Shown: positions 6,997 through 14,701 of the stretch, piece by piece
How positions within the stretch are numbered: the stretch's first letter is position 1
Layout of the letters: each line of letters begins with the position of its first letter
Source of the DNA: an uncultured Bacilli bacterium
GTDB lineage: Bacteria; Bacillota_I; Bacilli_A; RF39; UBA660
Direction: 5' to 3'
Length of the DNA stretch: 26,222 nucleotides
NCBI GenBank assembly: GCA_910587725.1
Contig: CAJUNG010000023.1
Location: forward strand, 1 to 26,222
Position numbers and translations under genes: made by a program
Notes under the pieces: model-generated
Told to the model about the DNA's origin: nothing
Database searches by the model: none
Seen by the model: the letters and a program-made list of their open reading frames with translations, nothing else

Positions 6997-7986
6997 ATGT
7001 GGAAAATTGGCAATGTAGAAATTGAGAATCGAGTAGTACTTGCACCTATGGCAGGAATCTGTAATTCTGCTTTTCGCAAAATTATTAAAGAAATGGGATG
7101 TGGACTTATTTATGCGGAAATGGTAAGTGATAAAGCTTTATTTTATCAAAGTAAGAAAACTATGGATATGCTTTATATGGAAGAAGAGGAGCGACCAATC
7201 GTACAACAAATCTTTGGTAGCGATGTAGAAAGCTTTGTTGTAGCTGCTAAATATGTAGAGAATGTCATGCATCCAGATATTATCGATATTAATATGGGCT
7301 GTCCTGTTCCTAAAGTTGCGGTTCGTGCACAAGCAGGGGCGTCACTTTTAAAAAATCCAGAGAAGGTGCGAGAAATTGTTTCTGCAGTTGTCTCTGCAGT
7401 TTCAGTACCGGTAACGGTGAAAATTCGTAGTGGGTGGGATGAACATTCGATTAATGCCGTCGAAATTGCCAAAATTTGTGAAGAGACAGGAGCAAGTGCG
7501 ATTTGTATTCATGGAAGAACTAGAAGTCAAGGATATACAGGGAAAGTTGACTATGAAATTATTCGTAAAGTGAAGAAGTCCGTTTCTATTCCCGTTATTG
7601 GTAATGGAGATATTGTCGATATTCAAAGTTTAGAAGCAATGCTTCAAACCGGAGTCGATGCGGTAATGATTGGAAGAGGCGTTTTAGGAAATCCTTGGTT
7701 AATTGCTAGTTGCGTTTCTTATTTGGAGAATGGTAGCATATTACCTGCACCAACCTTTAAAGAAAGAATTGACTTATGTTTAAAACATCTAGATAATTTA
7801 GAACAGTTAAAAAATGAACATCTGGCGGTTTTAGAAATACGAAGTCATGTTGCTTGGTATTTAAAAGGATTACCAAATTCTAAAGAAATCAAAGAAAAAA
7901 TCTTTTTGGTTACGAAAACTCATGATATAATAAAGATACTTAATGATTATAAGAGAAAACTAGTAGAGGAGGAATTTTATGAATAA
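6997..7986 (+). CDS. dusB: tRNA-dihydrouridine synthase, DusB type
   Basis: This FMN-dependent TIM-barrel enzyme reduces uridine to dihydrouridine in tRNA. The 329-residue protein shows the family's LAPMAG (residues 15-20), the catalytic-cysteine motif MGCPVPKV (100-107, Cys102), VKIRSGW and the IHGRTRSQGYTGK loop, then VIGNGDI and VMIGRGVLGNPW, which bind FMN phosphate. GAGGTGAT lies at the right distance before the ATG. The stop overlaps the next gene by 8 bases, so the two are probably translated together. Bacillus also has a dus gene between ftsH and lysS. Confidence 0.94.
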   Translation: MWKIGNVEIENRVVLAPMAGICNSAFRKIIKEMGCGLIYAEMVSDKALFYQSKKTMDMLYMEEEERPIVQQIFGSDVESFVVAAKYVENVMHPDIIDINMGCPVPKVAVRAQAGASLLKNPEKVREIVSAVVSAVSVPVTVKIRSGWDEHSINAVEIAKICEETGASAICIHGRTRSQGYTGKVDYEIIRKVKKSVSIPVIGNGDIVDIQSLEAMLQTGVDAVMIGRGVLGNPWLIASCVSYLENGSILPAPTFKERIDLCLKHLDNLEQLKNEHLAVLEIRSHVAWYLKGLPNSKEIKEKIFLVTKTHDIIKILNDYKRKLVEEEFYE

Positions 7987-8572
7987 AGCTTATTTTTTTC
8001 CTAGATTAATCGCATATCTTATAGATATTTTAATTATTACCATGATTGCTTCTATGATTGGACGATTTATTCCTACAGGAAATGCTTTAGAGTTAGAGCA
8101 AGAGTTTACGATTGTCCAAGAAAAATTTCAACAAGGTGAAATTGAGTTGGAGGCATGCGTGAGGCAGATTGCTTTGATTAGTCATGATTTAGATTACGCT
8201 CTTGTTCCCGTCTTTATTGTAGAAATTACCCTTTTAATTCTTTACTTTGTCTTATTCCAATTTTATCAAAAGGGTCAGACCTTGGGAAAACGATTAATGA
8301 AACTTCGTGTGGTATCTAGTGAAGAAGGAAGAGAATTAACGATGAATGATTATTTATATCGAAGTTTTATTTCTAATGCTTTACTTGTCAATATCTTATT
8401 AATTATTTTGGTTTTATTTATGAATCGTGAAGTTTACTTTTATATCAATATATCTTTACAAATTTTTCAATTTATATTATTATTAGTAATTATATTTATG
8501 ATGTTATTTCGTCGTGATGGGCGTGGTCTTCATGATTTGGTAGCACATAGTAAAGTAATTATGATTGATTAG
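7979..8572 (+). CDS. RDD family membrane protein
   Basis: This 197-residue protein has the RDD pattern: an N-terminal FPRLIAYLIDILIITMIASM segment with the Arg and Asp of the family name, a loop, a second membrane segment near residues 76-95, the GQTLGKRLMKLRVV motif, then two further membrane segments and the ending RDGRGLHDLVAHSKV. RDD proteins are small membrane proteins of mostly unknown role; some are suggested to carry ions. Between the first two membrane segments sits a charged Glu/Gln-rich stretch. Its ATG lies within the end of dusB and is served by GAGGAGGAA there; lysS follows immediately. Function in tRNA metabolism is not implied by the context. Confidence 0.88.
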   Translation: MNKAYFFPRLIAYLIDILIITMIASMIGRFIPTGNALELEQEFTIVQEKFQQGEIELEACVRQIALISHDLDYALVPVFIVEITLLILYFVLFQFYQKGQTLGKRLMKLRVVSSEEGRELTMNDYLYRSFISNALLVNILLIILVLFMNREVYFYINISLQIFQFILLLVIIFMMLFRRDGRGLHDLVAHSKVIMID

Positions 8573-8586
8573 TGAGGTGGAGAAAA

Positions 8587-10062
8587 ATGCGAGAATTTTC
8601 AGAGCAAGAACAAGTGAGACGCGATAAGGTAGAAGAAATTAGAAAATATACGAATCCTTATCCAGAACGTTATGAGGTAACACATTCGCTTAAAGAGGCA
8701 CTTTCTTTAGAAGATGGGGTATCGGGAGTTCGTGTTGCCGGAAGAATTGTTTTCATGAGAAAAATGGGAAAGATGAGCTTCTTGAAATTAAGAGATATCG
8801 AAGCAGATTTACAAATTTCCATTAAACTTGATATGGTTGGTGAGGAAAACTATACTTTCTTTAAAAGTTTGATTGATATTGGGGATTTTATTGGTGTATT
8901 AGGAGAAGTTTTTACTACACAAACAGGAGAGAAAACGATTCGGGCGGAATCTTTTGAATTTTTAGGAAAAGCATTAAAACCTCTTCCTGAAAAGTTCCAT
9001 GGTTTAACGGATGCAGAGTTGTGTTATCGAAATCGATACGTTGATTTAATTATGAATGAAGAGACAAGAAAAAGATTTTTGACGCGTATTCAATTTATTA
9101 AAGAACTTCGCCATTTTTTAGAAGAACATGGATATTTAGAAATTGAAACACCAATTTTGAATAATAAACCAAGTGGAGCAGTAGCAAGACCTTTTAAATC
9201 TCATCATAACGCATTAGACTTAGATGTTTATTTGCGCATTGCTCCAGAGACTTATATGAAAAGAAGTGTAGTTGCTGGTATGCCTAAAGTATTTGAGATT
9301 GCAAGATGTTTTCGAAATGAGGGAATGGATGCGACACACCTTCAGGATTTTACGATGATTGAAGCATATCAAGCATATTTTAATTACAAAGATAATATGA
9401 AGTTTATTCGTGAACTTTTACAAACGATTATTCAAAAATTATATGGGACATTAGAAATTCAAGTTGGCGATAAAATGGTCGATTTGAGTGGAGAGTGGAA
9501 AGAAGTATCATTTCGGGACTTAATCTTGAAGTATTCAAATATCGATATTCAAATTTATGATGATAAGGACAAGCTTTTAAAGAAAATTATGGAAGATAAA
9601 ATCGAGATTGAGAGCGATACACCACTTGAAAATTTAGGTTATGGTAATTTAGTGGATTATTTATATAAAAAAGTTGCTCGTCCACATATTTTGAATCCAA
9701 TTTATTTAACAGAACATCCAACTAGTTTATCTCCACTTGCTAGAGGAAACGACGAAAGACCAGAAATTTGTGATAGATTTCAACTTGTTATTAACGGTGC
9801 AGAAATTGTTAATGGGTTCTCTGAGTTAGTTGACCCACAAGAACAGGAACGTCGTCTTTTAGAGCAAGCAAAAATGAAGGCTGATGGAGACGAAGAAGCA
9901 ATGGATATGGATTATGACTATATTGGTGCTATGGAATATGGAATGCCGCCAATTTCTGGTTGGGGAATGGGAATTGACCGGATAATTCAACTCCTTACCA
10001 ATAGTGAAAACATTAAAGATGTTGTCCTTTATCCATTAATGCGACCAAATGAGGAAAAATAG
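8587..10062 (+). CDS. lysS: Lysyl-tRNA synthetase, class II
   Basis: LysS charges tRNA-Lys with lysine. From the ATG at 8587 (GAGGTGG six bases upstream) it has 491 residues. An N-terminal OB-fold anticodon domain contains VRVAGRIVFMRKMGKMSFLK-like sequence, followed by class II motif 1 around YRNRYVDLI, motif 2 with FRNEGMDATHLQDFTMIEAY (FRNEG core) and motif 3 with GWGMGIDRIIQLL. Substrate residues lie in GAEIVNGFSEL. The GTG at 8572 overlaps the previous stop and is not needed as a start. No T-box is seen. It closes the dusB unit and is followed by a good terminator. Confidence 0.96.
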   Translation: MREFSEQEQVRRDKVEEIRKYTNPYPERYEVTHSLKEALSLEDGVSGVRVAGRIVFMRKMGKMSFLKLRDIEADLQISIKLDMVGEENYTFFKSLIDIGDFIGVLGEVFTTQTGEKTIRAESFEFLGKALKPLPEKFHGLTDAELCYRNRYVDLIMNEETRKRFLTRIQFIKELRHFLEEHGYLEIETPILNNKPSGAVARPFKSHHNALDLDVYLRIAPETYMKRSVVAGMPKVFEIARCFRNEGMDATHLQDFTMIEAYQAYFNYKDNMKFIRELLQTIIQKLYGTLEIQVGDKMVDLSGEWKEVSFRDLILKYSNIDIQIYDDKDKLLKKIMEDKIEIESDTPLENLGYGNLVDYLYKKVARPHILNPIYLTEHPTSLSPLARGNDERPEICDRFQLVINGAEIVNGFSELVDPQEQERRLLEQAKMKADGDEEAMDMDYDYIGAMEYGMPPISGWGMGIDRIIQLLTNSENIKDVVLYPLMRPNEEK

Positions 10063-10076
10063 AGATAAGAAGATTT

Positions 10077-10104
10077 GGCAGATAAGAAATTATTTGCCTT
10101 TTTT
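10077..10104 (+). terminator. Intrinsic terminator of lysS
   Basis: A 9-bp stem (GGCAGATAA with TTATTTGCC, one G-T pair) closes a GAAA tetraloop and is followed by six T. The remaining gap to 10318 is AT-rich, with only a short CCAT/ATGG hairpin near 10237-10249. Confidence 0.88.
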
Positions 10105-10246
10105 CATTATAAAACTATTGGAAAGTCAAATAACAAAATGTCGTTTTCTGTGTTTTGATTAAAAAATAATCTTTATGAAATCTTTTTACTTCCGGGTAGT
10201 CTTGTTTACTTTGAAAGTTGAAAAAGATGAAAAATACCATAAAAAA

Positions 10247-10275
10247 TGGATATTTGCAAATTTTTAGTTTACAAT
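10247..10275 (+). promoter_or_regulatory. Possible promoter of the Ig-like protein gene
   Basis: TACAAT (10270-10275) has TGGATA 17 bases upstream. The -10 is good and the -35 weak. A TTGCAA at 10254-10259 is too close to act as its -35. Confidence 0.35.
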
Positions 10276-10318
10276 GAAGATAAATAATCAGCAGTTTTTG
10301 AATGTTAGTGAGGTTAAA

Positions 10319-10735
10319 ATGAAGAAAAAAGTACTGTTCGTTCTGTTTCTTTTCCTATTGATCATATTTTTGTATACTAATCAACTGAATAAGAAAAGTA
10401 AACTTAATATAAGTGAAATAGAAGGTATCACTATGATGGTCAAAGATGATACTTCAACGAGGTCAGGGGCTACGATAATCATTACGGATTTAAATAAAAA
10501 TAAATATGATGAATGGTATAAAATTGAAAAATATACTAATAATGAATGGAAAAATTTAAAGACAAAAGCAGAGAATGGATGGTTAAATTTGCCAGGTTAC
10601 CTTGTCAATGATAGTCATATATTGGAAATCAATGTTGACTGGGAATCTTTATATGGAAAATTGGGTGACGGAAGATATAGACTAATCAAAAGGGTTAGTG
10701 ATAAATATATTGCTGTTGAATTTATCATTAATTAA
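10319..10735 (+). CDS. Small membrane-anchored protein with a bacterial Ig-like domain
   Basis: From the ATG at 10319 (GAGG at 10310-10313) the product has 138 residues: a Lys-rich start, one hydrophobic segment at about residues 4-20 that may be an uncleaved signal anchor, and an extracytoplasmic domain. The domain resembles a bacterial Ig-like fold common in gut Firmicutes, recognised by the order ITMMVKDDTSTRSGATIIITD, then YDEWYKIEKY, WLNLPGY, INVDWESLYGKLGDGRYRLIK and a final strand. No lipobox Cys is seen. Substrate or partner is unknown. It lies in an accessory stretch between lysS and clpC and has no close functional neighbour. The upstream ATG at 10274 lacks a ribosome binding site. 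Confidence 0.7.
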   Translation: MKKKVLFVLFLFLLIIFLYTNQLNKKSKLNISEIEGITMMVKDDTSTRSGATIIITDLNKNKYDEWYKIEKYTNNEWKNLKTKAENGWLNLPGYLVNDSHILEINVDWESLYGKLGDGRYRLIKRVSDKYIAVEFIIN

Positions 10736-10831
10736 GACTTCACTATAGTTATTGACAATATCGCTATTTTGTTCTCTTTTTTGCTTTTTCTTAATTTTTA
10801 CTCGATTTTTTTAGATTTTTTCTAAAAACTC

Positions 10832-10860
10832 TTGGTATTTCATGGAAAAGCATTTATAAT
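10832..10860 (+). promoter_or_regulatory. Sigma-A promoter of the transporter-like gene
   Basis: TTGGTA (10832-10837) and TATAAT (10855-10860) are 17 bases apart. Transcription from about 10867 would begin at the ribosome binding site GGGAGGG (10867-10873), so the leader is only about 12 bases. A perfect 8-bp inverted repeat (10808-10815/10821-10828) sits directly upstream and could be an operator or a weak terminator. Confidence 0.72.
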
Positions 10861-10878
10861 GATTATGGGAGGGTAAAT

Positions 10879-12306
10879 ATGAAAAAACATAATATTTTGA
10901 AAGTCGTACTTCTTACTGTATTGTTCGTTGCTATATTTACTTGGATTTTTCCAACGGCATATTTTAATTACGAACTTATAGAAGACGTAAGAGAGCAATT
11001 AGGTTTATTTGAATTGTTCTCATATCCATTAGTCGTACTGAACTTTTTCAGTCATATCGTTGTGTATGTTCTAGTGGTTGGAATGCTTTATGGGGTACTT
11101 ACAAAAATTCCCGCATATCGAGCATTAATTGAGAAAATTGTGAAAGGTTTTGAACAAAGAGAGTGGTTATTCTTAACCGTTAGTATTATTTTACTTGCTT
11201 GTATCACTTCATGTGTAGGATTCTCTTTTGGATTAATTTTGTTATTTCCAATTTTGATTTCTATCATTACAATGATGGGATACAATAAGTTAGTTGCTGC
11301 TACGGTTACCGTTGGTTCTGTCATGTGTGGTATTTTAGGAACAACTTATGCGACGGATAACTTTGCTTTTTTAAAAACAGTTCTTGGCGTTACTGTATTT
11401 TCTGAGATAACGTTTAAGTTTATCTTACTTGCCGTATCTGTTTTAGCACTAATTGTTTTTGTATTACTTTATGCAAAAAAGACAAAGAATCAAAATAAAG
11501 AGGAACAACAAGAATTTATTCCTGAGAAAATTAAAGTAGAAAAAGGGAAAAAAGTACGTGTTTGGCCACTTGTTGTAGTATTTGATTTATTACTTCTCGT
11601 TCTATTTTTAGGAGCATTTCCATGGGCAGAAGTATTCCCAAAATTTGAGGCATTTAGCAGTGCACTTACTTGGGTACAAGAATTTGAATTATTTGGATTC
11701 CCAATTTTCTCTAAACTTTTAGGAGACGTTCAAGTTTTTGGTGAATGGACTTATATGGTTGGCAATGTTCCTGTTGCAGCATTTCCTGTTTGTATTTTCT
11801 TTGCCACTATTCTTTTAGCACTAATTTACCGAATTAAGTTTGATGATTTTATCGATGGACTTAAAAATGGAATTCGAAAATCTGCAAAACCTGCAATTGT
11901 GATTTCTTTAATCTATTTGGTATTAATTATTGCTACTTATCATCCGTTCCAATTGAACTTTACCAAAGCATTACTTGACTTGACTGAGGGATTTAATGTC
12001 CTTACGATGAGTGTAATTGCTCTTTTAGCAAGCTTCTTTAATGTTGAAGGGATGTATCAAGTACAAAGTACGATTCCTTATGTTGCAAGTATTCTTACCG
12101 AGCAAAGTTTATATCCAATGATTGCTGTTATTTTCCAAGCAGTTTATGGACTTGCGATGTTAGTACTTCCAACTAGCGCTATCTTAATGGGAACACTAGA
12201 TTATCTAGGAATTTCTTATGGTAGTTGGTTAAAACATATTTGGAAATTATTTGCGATACTTTTAGTCGTTTTAATTGCTACTTTCTTAATCATGTTAGCA
12301 ATTTAA
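10879..12306 (+). CDS. Multi-spanning membrane transporter, YfcC/DcuC-like
   Basis: The 475-residue protein has about eleven to twelve hydrophobic segments in two halves joined by a basic, charged cytoplasmic loop (about residues 196-225). The N-terminus has the TWIFPTAYF phrase seen in YfcC/C4-dicarboxylate-carrier-like proteins. Each half holds a small-residue-rich re-entrant-like segment: SCVGFSFGL with VTVGSVMCGILGTTYATDN in the first and a long TM pair ending TSAILMGTLDYLGISYG in the second. This architecture fits the ion-transporter superfamily (DcuC, NhaC, YfcC). The substrate, possibly a carboxylate or amino acid exchanged with an ion, cannot be read from sequence. It is a single-gene unit with its own promoter and terminator. 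Confidence 0.65.
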   Translation: MKKHNILKVVLLTVLFVAIFTWIFPTAYFNYELIEDVREQLGLFELFSYPLVVLNFFSHIVVYVLVVGMLYGVLTKIPAYRALIEKIVKGFEQREWLFLTVSIILLACITSCVGFSFGLILLFPILISIITMMGYNKLVAATVTVGSVMCGILGTTYATDNFAFLKTVLGVTVFSEITFKFILLAVSVLALIVFVLLYAKKTKNQNKEEQQEFIPEKIKVEKGKKVRVWPLVVVFDLLLLVLFLGAFPWAEVFPKFEAFSSALTWVQEFELFGFPIFSKLLGDVQVFGEWTYMVGNVPVAAFPVCIFFATILLALIYRIKFDDFIDGLKNGIRKSAKPAIVISLIYLVLIIATYHPFQLNFTKALLDLTEGFNVLTMSVIALLASFFNVEGMYQVQSTIPYVASILTEQSLYPMIAVIFQAVYGLAMLVLPTSAILMGTLDYLGISYGSWLKHIWKLFAILLVVLIATFLIMLAI

Positions 12307-12316
12307 AAATATCGTC

Positions 12317-12345
12317 AAGGAACGTGTAAAGCGTTTCTTTTTTTT
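12317..12345 (+). terminator. Intrinsic terminator after the transporter gene
   Basis: AAGGAACG (12317-12324) pairs with CGTTTCTT (12332-12339), one G-T pair, around a 7-base loop, followed by eight T ending at 12345. Confidence 0.82.
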
Positions 12346-12347
12346 CT

Positions 12348-12375
12348 TTTCAAACGCTATTGTTTATGCTATAGT
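12348..12375 (+). promoter_or_regulatory. Promoter of the 447-residue unknown gene
   Basis: An extended -10 (TGC then TATAGT, 12370-12375) lies 16 bases after TTTCAA (12348-12353). It starts directly after the T tract of the previous terminator. Confidence 0.55.
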
Positions 12376-12403
12376 GGATGTAGAGTAAAAGGAGCGTAGT
12401 CTT

Positions 12404-13747
12404 ATGAACGGAATGAATGAGATGTTAATTGAGATGTATCGTGATTTTCTTCCAGACCATACCTTAGATTATGATGGAGAAAAAAGGATTTATTTTGAGA
12501 AGTTGCTTTTAGATTTTTCTAAGATAGAAGAGTGTCAATTACAAATGTTACATGATAAAGATGGTGACCGTTTAGCGGTAAAAGTAAATGATAAAATAAG
12601 TAATCCTAATTTTTTAGTTGATTGTTTTGTTACTTCTGTTTCTACATTGGATACTTCAGAAGATTATGTTAGTGAAATGACCTCTGAGTTGCAAAGTATG
12701 TATCAACTTTTCCAGAAATCTCGTGATTATGTTGGGAATTTTGGAATAGGACTTCAAAATACTTCTTCCACGCAAAAATATGTCATTAAAACAGATATTC
12801 CTGAAATGTTGGTGACTTTAGAACGTTCAGGGTACATCGTAAAAGAAAATAAAGCGACTTTGCGGGTTTCTAAAAATGATTATCAAGAGCTAGAAATTGA
12901 GAAAGCATCTGAAGAAAAATTAGAAGAAAATTCTGTTTTGCCAACGGAACTTTCTGAAAATAGCGAAGAAAAAGTAACTCATCGGGATGCAGAAGTGGAC
13001 TTTTATGAACGTCTTGTAAAAAATGAGATGGGAGATAATGTTGTTGTTAAACTATCTGTGGTGAAACAGGATTCAGAGGATTCTGAATATGCTCGTTTGG
13101 TTAATGTTAGCTATATGAATAAAGAATCAGGTCTTTTAGAAACAAAAGATGTTTTTGGTTATCAAGATGCTCATGAGTTTGATAACAATGCGTTACCAGC
13201 ACTTATCGATGGATTTCGGAAAACGTCGGAGGCCAGTGGTAGTTCAATTTCTTTTTCTAGTAGTGATGATGTTAACTGTTCTCTTTCTTCCGAAAATGGA
13301 AATTCTCTTTCTTTTTTAGGATATCCAGTAGATTATATTCATTCTATTGTGCAAAAAGATAAAGCGTATAACTTAGTTGGAGATGAAAACCGGCAGGTAG
13401 ATTTACAGGAACTTAAACAGGAAAATGTTGTAGGACAAGCTAATCAAGAAAATAGTTTCTCAGAAAAAACAACAGATTTTGTGCAGGATTCTATAGCTTC
13501 TTCTATGACTACGACGGATGCTATTACTACTAATCCGGTTGCGGAATCAAATCCTTTTGAGAATTCTTTAACTGTTGATACTTCTATAGAAAAAGAGCAA
13601 GGTGTTGTTCTTCAAAAGAAATTAGGAACTATGCCAAATCCAGTAAGAGAGAGCGAAGCGGGTCTTACTTCTTATTTAGGCTTGATTTTCTTCTTTTTGG
13701 TGGATGTTGTTGCTATTGCTGTAGGTGTTTATTTATTAATGCACTAA
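12404..13747 (+). CDS. Tail-anchored protein of unknown function (447 residues)
   Basis: I do not recognise this protein. It has no signal peptide, a long soluble acidic N-terminal part and one hydrophobic segment at the very end (about residues 420-445), so it should sit on the cytoplasmic face as a tail-anchored protein. Residues about 1-165 form one structured region, followed by a Glu-rich linker (about 166-195), a second region (about 196-330) and a Ser/Thr/Gln/Asn-rich linker before the membrane segment. The two structured regions share a loose pattern (a short helix, strands, a Phe-Gln/Arg-Lys-Ser/Thr stretch, Ser-rich strands), which may mean a remote duplication; this is tentative. 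AAGGAG precedes the ATG by 9 bases. It has its own promoter and a strong terminator. Confidence 0.75.
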   Translation: MNGMNEMLIEMYRDFLPDHTLDYDGEKRIYFEKLLLDFSKIEECQLQMLHDKDGDRLAVKVNDKISNPNFLVDCFVTSVSTLDTSEDYVSEMTSELQSMYQLFQKSRDYVGNFGIGLQNTSSTQKYVIKTDIPEMLVTLERSGYIVKENKATLRVSKNDYQELEIEKASEEKLEENSVLPTELSENSEEKVTHRDAEVDFYERLVKNEMGDNVVVKLSVVKQDSEDSEYARLVNVSYMNKESGLLETKDVFGYQDAHEFDNNALPALIDGFRKTSEASGSSISFSSSDDVNCSLSSENGNSLSFLGYPVDYIHSIVQKDKAYNLVGDENRQVDLQELKQENVVGQANQENSFSEKTTDFVQDSIASSMTTTDAITTNPVAESNPFENSLTVDTSIEKEQGVVLQKKLGTMPNPVRESEAGLTSYLGLIFFFLVDVVAIAVGVYLLMH

Positions 13748-13773
13748 AGTTGATTTTACCTTTGGAATTTTAG

Positions 13774-13806
13774 TTATCATAGCGATTTGTCTATGATAAT
13801 TTTTTT
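13774..13806 (+). terminator. Intrinsic terminator after the 447-residue gene
   Basis: TTATCATAG (13774-13782) and CTATGATAA (13791-13799) form a perfect 9-bp stem with an 8-base loop and seven T. Confidence 0.85.
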
Positions 13807-13814
13807 GTTACAAG

Positions 13815-13847
13815 AAAAAAACATGAAAATTTTTTTCCTCCATGTTT
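13815..13847 (-). terminator. Intrinsic terminator of the Fic gene, overlapping its stop codon
   Basis: Read on the minus strand, AAACATG (13847-13841) pairs with CATGTTT (13825-13819), followed by further T to 13815. The stop TAA (13848-13846) overlaps the 5' arm. It faces the plus-strand terminator, so the convergent genes are insulated. Confidence 0.65.
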
Positions 13848-14529
13848 AATGATTTAGGTTGATTCCGTCAATACTGGTATTATAAATCCATGATTTTAAG
13901 TCTTCCTCTTCATTGGTTTCATAGAAATGGATTAACTTTTCAAAAAATGTCGTTTGATTTTCTTTTGCTATACTGATAATTCCACAACCATAATCAATCA
14001 TGATTTTATTGGCAAATAACATTGCTACTCTTTTGTTTCCATCGATGAACATTTGTCTTCGCATCATCCATAACATGACCTCAATGGCAATCTCGGTTTT
14101 CGTTTTTTCTTTTTGATTTAGAATTTCATTGAGTTCTTCTTTAATTTGGCTTTCTATAGGAAACTGTGGTTGCCATGATGTTCCACCAATACTTACGGTA
14201 GTCGTTCTGATTTTTCCTAAGTCTTTATCTAGTACTAATTTATCACAAGTAAGTTTGTGTAGATGACAAAGGGTTTTAAAATCATTTTCTATGGATTCAT
14301 TTTCTAGGATAAATTCCCATGCATACTTTAAGTTATTGATGGCGATGATGTGATTCACTGTAAGCCCATTTACGATTCCTCCATCATAGATTGCTTGAGT
14401 TTCTGAATAAGTTACATGAATTCCTTCTAGATTTGCACTTTTCCAGATATAATCTACAATATTTCTTTTTGCCATGAATACATTTTCTTCTCTTGTTAAA
14501 TTGTATTTATTTTCCATATCTTTTTCCAT
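13846..14529 (-). CDS. Fic/DOC-fold protein with His-to-Gln change in the catalytic motif
   Basis: Fic proteins usually transfer AMP or another phosphate-containing group to protein hydroxyls. In this 227-residue protein the core motif (HxFxDGNKR in its family) reads QMFIDGNKR at residues 159-167: the aspartate, the glycine-asparagine anion hole and the arginine are kept, but the catalytic histidine is Gln. SANLEG at residues 31-36 matches the N-terminal autoinhibitory (S/T)xxxE(G/N) motif. Gln variants occur in other Firmicute Fic-like proteins as far as I recall. It could be inactive, a regulator, or catalyse different chemistry. The start is uncertain: the ATG at 14529 touches AAAGG, and an in-frame ATG at 14517 is an alternative. 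It is the only minus-strand gene here, which suggests later insertion. No antitoxin partner is adjacent. Confidence 0.85.
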   Translation of the reverse strand: MEKDMENKYNLTREENVFMAKRNIVDYIWKSANLEGIHVTYSETQAIYDGGIVNGLTVNHIIAINNLKYAWEFILENESIENDFKTLCHLHKLTCDKLVLDKDLGKIRTTTVSIGGTSWQPQFPIESQIKEELNEILNQKEKTKTEIAIEVMLWMMRRQMFIDGNKRVAMLFANKIMIDYGCGIISIAKENQTTFFEKLIHFYETNEEEDLKSWIYNTSIDGINLNH

Positions 14530-14547
14530 ACCTTTCTATCTGTTATT

Positions 14548-14576
14548 AGTATAGCATGAGATTTTTTTTGTGAAGA
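14548..14576 (-). promoter_or_regulatory. Possible promoter of the Fic gene
   Basis: On the minus strand TATACT (14553-14548) is preceded by TGC, an extended -10. The -35 is weak (TCTTCA at 17 bases, or TTCACA at 15). Confidence 0.45.
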
Positions 14577-14701
14577 GTGTTTTTTCGTCATTTTTATTGA
14601 TTTCTTTCTTATATTCTAGAATTAGCGTTTCATCCATTGATTTTGTATAAAATACGTCAATATACCACAGTATGTTCATAGACTGTAAGAGGAGGAATTT
14701 T

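Noticed and set aside
10586..10601. 16-base exact repeat AATTTGCCAGGTTACC, also at 20226-20241
   Set aside because: Both copies are inside unrelated coding sequences and one such match is near chance expectation in 26 kb of AT-rich DNA.
13846..14529. Toxin-antitoxin pair involving the Fic gene
   Set aside because: No small antitoxin gene is adjacent on the same strand; the inhibitory motif appears to be within the protein itself.
14530..14701. CtsR or HrcA operator before clpC
   Set aside because: I read both strands and found no GGTCAAA-type direct heptads and no CIRCE inverted repeat.
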